This document shows, piece by piece, positions 59,664 through 64,000 of a stretch of DNA of 64,000 nucleotides. Source of the DNA: Quillaja saponaria (lineage: Eukaryota > Streptophyta > Magnoliopsida > Fabales > Quillajaceae). The position numbers and the translations under genes were made by a program. How positions within the stretch are numbered: position 1 is the stretch's first letter; each line of letters opens with the position of its first letter. Below the pieces are notes generated by a model. The model was not told the DNA's origin and did no database searches. It was given only the letters and a program-made list of their open reading frames with translations. The stretch spans positions 4,402,001 to 4,466,000 of the forward strand of contig CM055615.1 in the NCBI GenBank assembly GCA_029379385.1, in the 5' to 3' direction.

Positions 59664-62600
59664 TGACACACCTCTCTCGGAGGTATGACTGGCCAGAGGA
59701 ATTGATAACCAAACCTCAATAACCCTGACTTCAAATAAGAAACGAACATGACACTTGATTAAACTAAATAGTAAAAGTAAATTTTATAAAATATGAGTTA
59801 ACTAAAAAAAAATTGTTTACTGAAACTTATAACAATTTATTAAAAAATTTGGCAGAGATTCTCCATAGAATAGAACATGTCCATAAAATTTAAAAAAACA
59901 TTCATATTATTATACAATAACAACTACAACAACAAAGACAACAAAGAGCTACGCCCCAATGCTCATCATAATAATAATTAAATAAACTATTACCCCATAT
60001 AACACCAGGAACCTCACAGCTCTAATATTACTGTAAACTGTCATCATTTGACTTCAATATTGAGATTCTAAAAAATTTCCTTGCCGCCAAACACTTGGCA
60101 AAGTCCATTATCGGAAAACTACCATCCTTGAGATCCTGTTACTAAAAAAATAACCATAGAAGAGGGATGAGTCCTACAGACTCCATGAGTGAAAAATTAT
60201 ACCTAAAGGGTACTAGCATCACCCAACACATGTATAGAATATATTGTTAATTAATATTAACATGTGACATATTTTAAAACTATTAAGATTACACATATAC
60301 AAATACGAAAATATAAAACTTAGCTAATACATTTCATTTAGTACACTGTATAATCCACTTAAAACAATCAAGGCAATCAAAGCATAAGAAGCAAGCAAAT
60401 GGCCAACGAGTAACTCAGCCCCGCATAATAGTATCTCCCCCCACTGGGCATTAACACGCCCACACAATAGGTTAATTCTCTGTACATAATCCATCCCACT
60501 AGGGCAGAGCACTCATTTCTTTTAAAACAATTGTCAGAATTAGTATCTCATATCAGAATATCAAATCAAAATATCCTAGGTGTACTTGGATTTCAATTTC
60601 GGAAATAAAAATCATTTCTCAGAAAATCTCACTTTGTTAGCCCTAACCACAACCAATATCAAACAAACATAATTCAAATAAGTCAATAAAATACTACACT
60701 TGCTTATTTTCCATATATCACATCTATTCAAATACACATATAGTTGCACATAATAATCTAGCCCTCAAAGGTAACATTTAACCACTCACCTTTAACCGAC
60801 TTCATTCATCACTAACACTTGCATTCACGCGTCACATTAGGTCCACATTAAGATTCGGAACTAAAATTCATATTCCCAAATAACACTTAATTCATAAACA
60901 TTATTGTTATAATCTTTTAATTACTAAGCTTATATATCAATTTATATAGGTTTCTTTGTAAAAAATTTCCACTAAACTCTTACATGTCAAGTAGTATGAA
61001 TTGTACTTTATGTGATAAGGTTGATAATAAAGAGACATTTTAAATGTCTTGACAATGCATAGGGTAGAAAGAAACTATTATAAAAGATATAAAACACTAG
61101 TGAGTTAAAAATGTTGAAACTGTCCAAACTTAGGGCTTGGATCAGTGTTCACTCTAACAATCATATCTTCCTTTAGGAAATTCCAAATCCAGTTTCGTAG
61201 AATTTATTAAATACTATATACATTTAGTTTTATAATGGTATATCATTTGTAATTTTTATGTTTATATATCAATATAGTTTATTCCTTAAAGTTCTACAAA
61301 ATGCAGGATTTTGGCAGTACTGATCTTACCTAAGTTAATTGATAATAACTTTCTCTAGGAAAAAGGAAATCTAATTTTGTTTATTGGGTTTATTAACAGA
61401 CAAGTATATCTTTCTAGATAGGTATCATATATATTATTTGGATGTGTATATTAGTACAGTTAATTATTTAAAATTTACTCCCTTTTGGCATTTCACAATC
61501 CCCTTGGATATATATTTATTTTCACTTACATACTTAATCAAATTTAATAAATCCAAGTTGAAACACTAACTTTAAGAATTTATCTATCTTTTTTATTTAT
61601 AAATTTCTCCTAAAATTAGTCTTGAACCCACTCAATTCCTTACATGAATAAAAAACAGGGCACTGCACAAATTCCTGGTTATCAATATCGGACTCCAAGG
61701 CTTATAAAAACTTCATACAAGGGTATTAAATTATGAAACTTTCTAGTCTTTCTTATCAAGGTATTGGAAACATTTCATCTTCATAACTATATTCCTAATT
61801 CAACCTTTAAAATCCTCTAAAGTCAGTTATACTAAAACATGTTCAATCAGTATCTGAAAATCATAACCCTGAGTTCCACCCCCTCCAAAATACACACAAC
61901 AAAGAATAAAAACCTGCACCACTCCAGATTTTCTCTTTAGCATGTTAGGAACAACTTTTATTTAGAGATCCCAGGCTAATTCAACCCACAACCTATAACA
62001 AACTCCTGGACATACTAAAGCTCAAAAAAAAAAAAAAATCCTGCATGGACCTAGCCACAGTCTAACAGCTCTAACTGAAAATATAATTGGAACCATTATA
62101 AAATTTTACAAATATCATCTTAAGACCTTAAGCTACATTTTCTTTTTAAAACTGCTAACCTAATTCTTGTCTGCTTTAGTTATAGATACTAAAAATTTTG
62201 GATTAATTCTACTTGTTTCCTGAAAACTTTCCTTATTAATTTTTTTTTCTATGTATTTATGAAAATATTGTGTTGAACCTGCTGTATCTCACTCCAGCCA
62301 CCATATTGTCAGATCTGGTTGATGATAGGATAGGAGAGGGGGTCTTCAATATCAATTTAAGTTTTAATTGTTTTTCTAAACTGCAAACTTATTCTTTATT
62401 TTTCTTTTATTAATTTTTACTTTTAAGTGATGTGGATCTATGTAATTTTCAAAGATGGTTGTATAATTGAATTGGTTAAACAAAATTTTCAAATAGAAGT
62501 TGATGTTATGCTTATAGTGTATTCGTTTTTGTAATGATTAGTTAATTATATTCAAATTTTACGTTTTAAAAACAAAAATTCATATTCTTGATAAGAGAGC

Positions 62601-63634
62601 TACCAATCTCCAGTTTATCCAAAGGCTGGTTTCATAAAAGAGATAACCTTTGGGCAGGAAAAAGATAAAAGTTTTGAGAAATTATAAAAGGATGAAGTAA
62701 ACATAACTGGGGGAAGTCATGTAGATAATTGAATAGATTCCTCTTCCCAGAAAAATTCAATAAACTGATAATGACAAAAGAAAGTCTTATCAAGATTTCA
62801 GAACTAAAAACGACAAAACATGATTCAAGTGATGACCCACTAATGTAAATCATCCAGAAAACGAGATGTATAAGCTTATCAGAGCAAATACTGCATGTAT
62901 CACAAAAGAAAAAACCCATGAGCGAGATTTCAGTTACCCAGTGGAAAAGTAAAATTGGGTACTGTGAATTTGATACTTGGGTTCTGAGGAAGAATGGGAA
63001 GAGTTGATTGATGACTATTTTCCCTATCATCTGGACCAGATAATGCAACAGAAAGAGGAGCTCAGTTACAGATAGAAACTAGCCCAGTGACTGACTGGAA
63101 ATTGATGAGTGAGAAGGCTCTCAAACTAACAAGCTTATACCGTAAGCAGCACCAGCTATCTTCCGTGTCTCTTAGTGAAGACTACCTTCCACAGCCAGCT
63201 AAGGACTCACAACCAAGGAAGCAAGTGAATCAAAGAAAAAAGAAAGGAGTTGGCTGAAGAAGTCTCTTTCTCACTGTTAGAACAATGAAATAAATAGAGC
63301 ATAAACAAGAGCTCTCAGTTGCAAAGTTTTTGAAAGGGAAGAAGGATAAGTTGGTACACCAAAGGAAATGGAAAAAAAGACAAATAAAATAAGAAAATGA
63401 AAAAAATATCTAGTCAAATTTTCACTTTCTAGCTTGTGGTGGAAATTTATTCTTAAATTGCATATACTTATTTGTCTCACCAATCAACACCATCACATAA
63501 ATTGAATTTTTACTTTCAATTTAACCATTAATGTGATAAATTTTAATTTACTTTACGAAAAGTTATCATCTACTTAATCACAATCATTTACGTACAACGT
63601 CCTAAAACGTACATTAAATTATCGAGTTGTAACA
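59664..63634 (-). mobile_element. Very long solo gypsy LTR with target duplication CCAAA
   Basis: It begins TGACACACC and ends TTATCGAGTTGTAACA, 3971 bp. CCAAA lies directly on both sides (59659-59663 and 63635-63639). The first 1.3 kb follows the family LTR, 61490-62170 is collinear with 12275-12800, and the last 60 bases match the LTR end at 17345-17392. No gag or pol is present. The length is far above the 1.4 and 2.7 kb copies in this window, so part of it (for example 60960-61490, with no match elsewhere) may be an insertion. Open frames inside (such as 62632-63048 minus) have no support. Confidence 0.88.
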
Positions 63635-63639
63635 CCAAA

Positions 63640-64000
63640 TCCAATAGAATTGGATTGGATTGGTTAACCAACCCAATCAAACTCAATAGGGGGTTATTTT
63701 AAAATTCAAACCGATGGTTTTAAGTTAGTTAAATTTTACTTAAAACTAACCCAACTCGAACCATGAACACCTATTAATTCTTAGAGAATGTTTTGCCATA
63801 GAATACTTGTTGAAGTATAGTGAAGCTGCAAGAAACATAATCTATAATTTGATTAACACACTCAAAGCAACTTGTTTGTTGCTTGGAGATATTTGGAAAA
63901 GTTATGGGAAGAGGAAATAGGACTTCAATAAATATTGTATTTAATGAAGTCCCACATTAAAAAAGAAAAGTGAGATGAAAATATATAAATACGTTGAAGT
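63640..64000. other. Flanking sequence to window end
   Basis: Contains AATTGGATTGGATTGGTTAACC-type low-complexity words near 63650. No gene is supported. Confidence 0.4.

Larger units (their letters stand above)
56832..60240. repeat. Duplicated block, copy 2
   Basis: The direct repeat partner of 52185-55643. Its left edge cuts into copia gag near the zinc knuckle, and its right part merges into the complete gypsy LTR at 59664-63634. It is slightly shorter in the hAT-like element. Confidence 0.93.

Noticed and set aside
62632..63048. 138-codon minus-strand open frame
   Set aside because: Inside the long solo LTR, no recognisable domain, low-complexity hydrophobic composition from AT-rich sequence.
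1..64000. Integrated virus sequence (pararetrovirus) or organelle DNA
   Set aside because: All reverse transcriptase fragments have gypsy or copia gene order with LTRs, tRNA primer sites and integrase. No movement protein, coat protein or organelle gene was seen.
1..64000. tRNA or rRNA genes
   Set aside because: The only tRNA-like sequences are LTR primer binding sites and the head of the SINE.

Overview
The window is nuclear DNA from a dicot plant, probably a woody one. It is AT-rich, eukaryotic and repeat-dominated. It holds Ty3/gypsy and Ty1/copia retrotransposons primed by initiator tRNA-Met, hAT- and Mutator-type non-autonomous elements, a SINE, one Kunitz-type protease inhibitor gene and fragments of a coiled-coil NBS-LRR resistance gene. 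I cannot name the species. No gene here is clearly intact: the Kunitz gene has a frameshift and the NBS-LRR copies are broken.

Layout. (1) 1-30425 is one very large inverted repeat. The left arm runs from the window edge to about 4850 and the right arm from about 25150 to 30425. Each arm carries a 3.6-3.9 kb unit with its own ~300 bp terminal inverted repeats, a nested GATC-rich MITE-like element, and small open frames kept in both arms. (2) The 20 kb between the arms is a pile of gypsy LTR pieces in both orientations. It includes one recognisable minus-strand gypsy/chromovirus element (about 15140-24635), with LTRs, primer binding site, polypurine tract and a dead gag-pol, and a plus-strand pol fragment (8546-9415). 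(3) 29700-42860 is a Kunitz-inhibitor neighbourhood. Gene-flank segments occur here in several direct and inverted copies, but only one Kunitz coding region (39296-39950) is seen; it lies in the loop of a second inverted repeat (37060-38510 / 40740-42200). A 2.0 kb Mutator-like element (34806-36818) is inserted in one flank copy, and a neighbouring paralogous segment preserves the empty site. (4) 43657-45928 holds a gypsy LTR fragment and a solo LTR with a perfect 5 bp target duplication. (5) 48240-60240 is an NBS-LRR pseudogene split by a complete copia element (277 bp LTRs, target duplication GCCTC) and a hAT-like element. The 3' part of this assembly was then duplicated in tandem about 4.6 kb downstream. 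(6) 59664-63634 is an unusually long (3.97 kb) solo gypsy LTR with a perfect 5 bp target duplication.

The main biological content is the evolution of a defence-gene neighbourhood (protease inhibitor and NBS-LRR) broken up by transposons and segmental duplication. The order of several events can be read directly from target-site duplications and from which junctions are shared between copies. I found no RNA genes, CRISPR arrays or prokaryotic-type systems.
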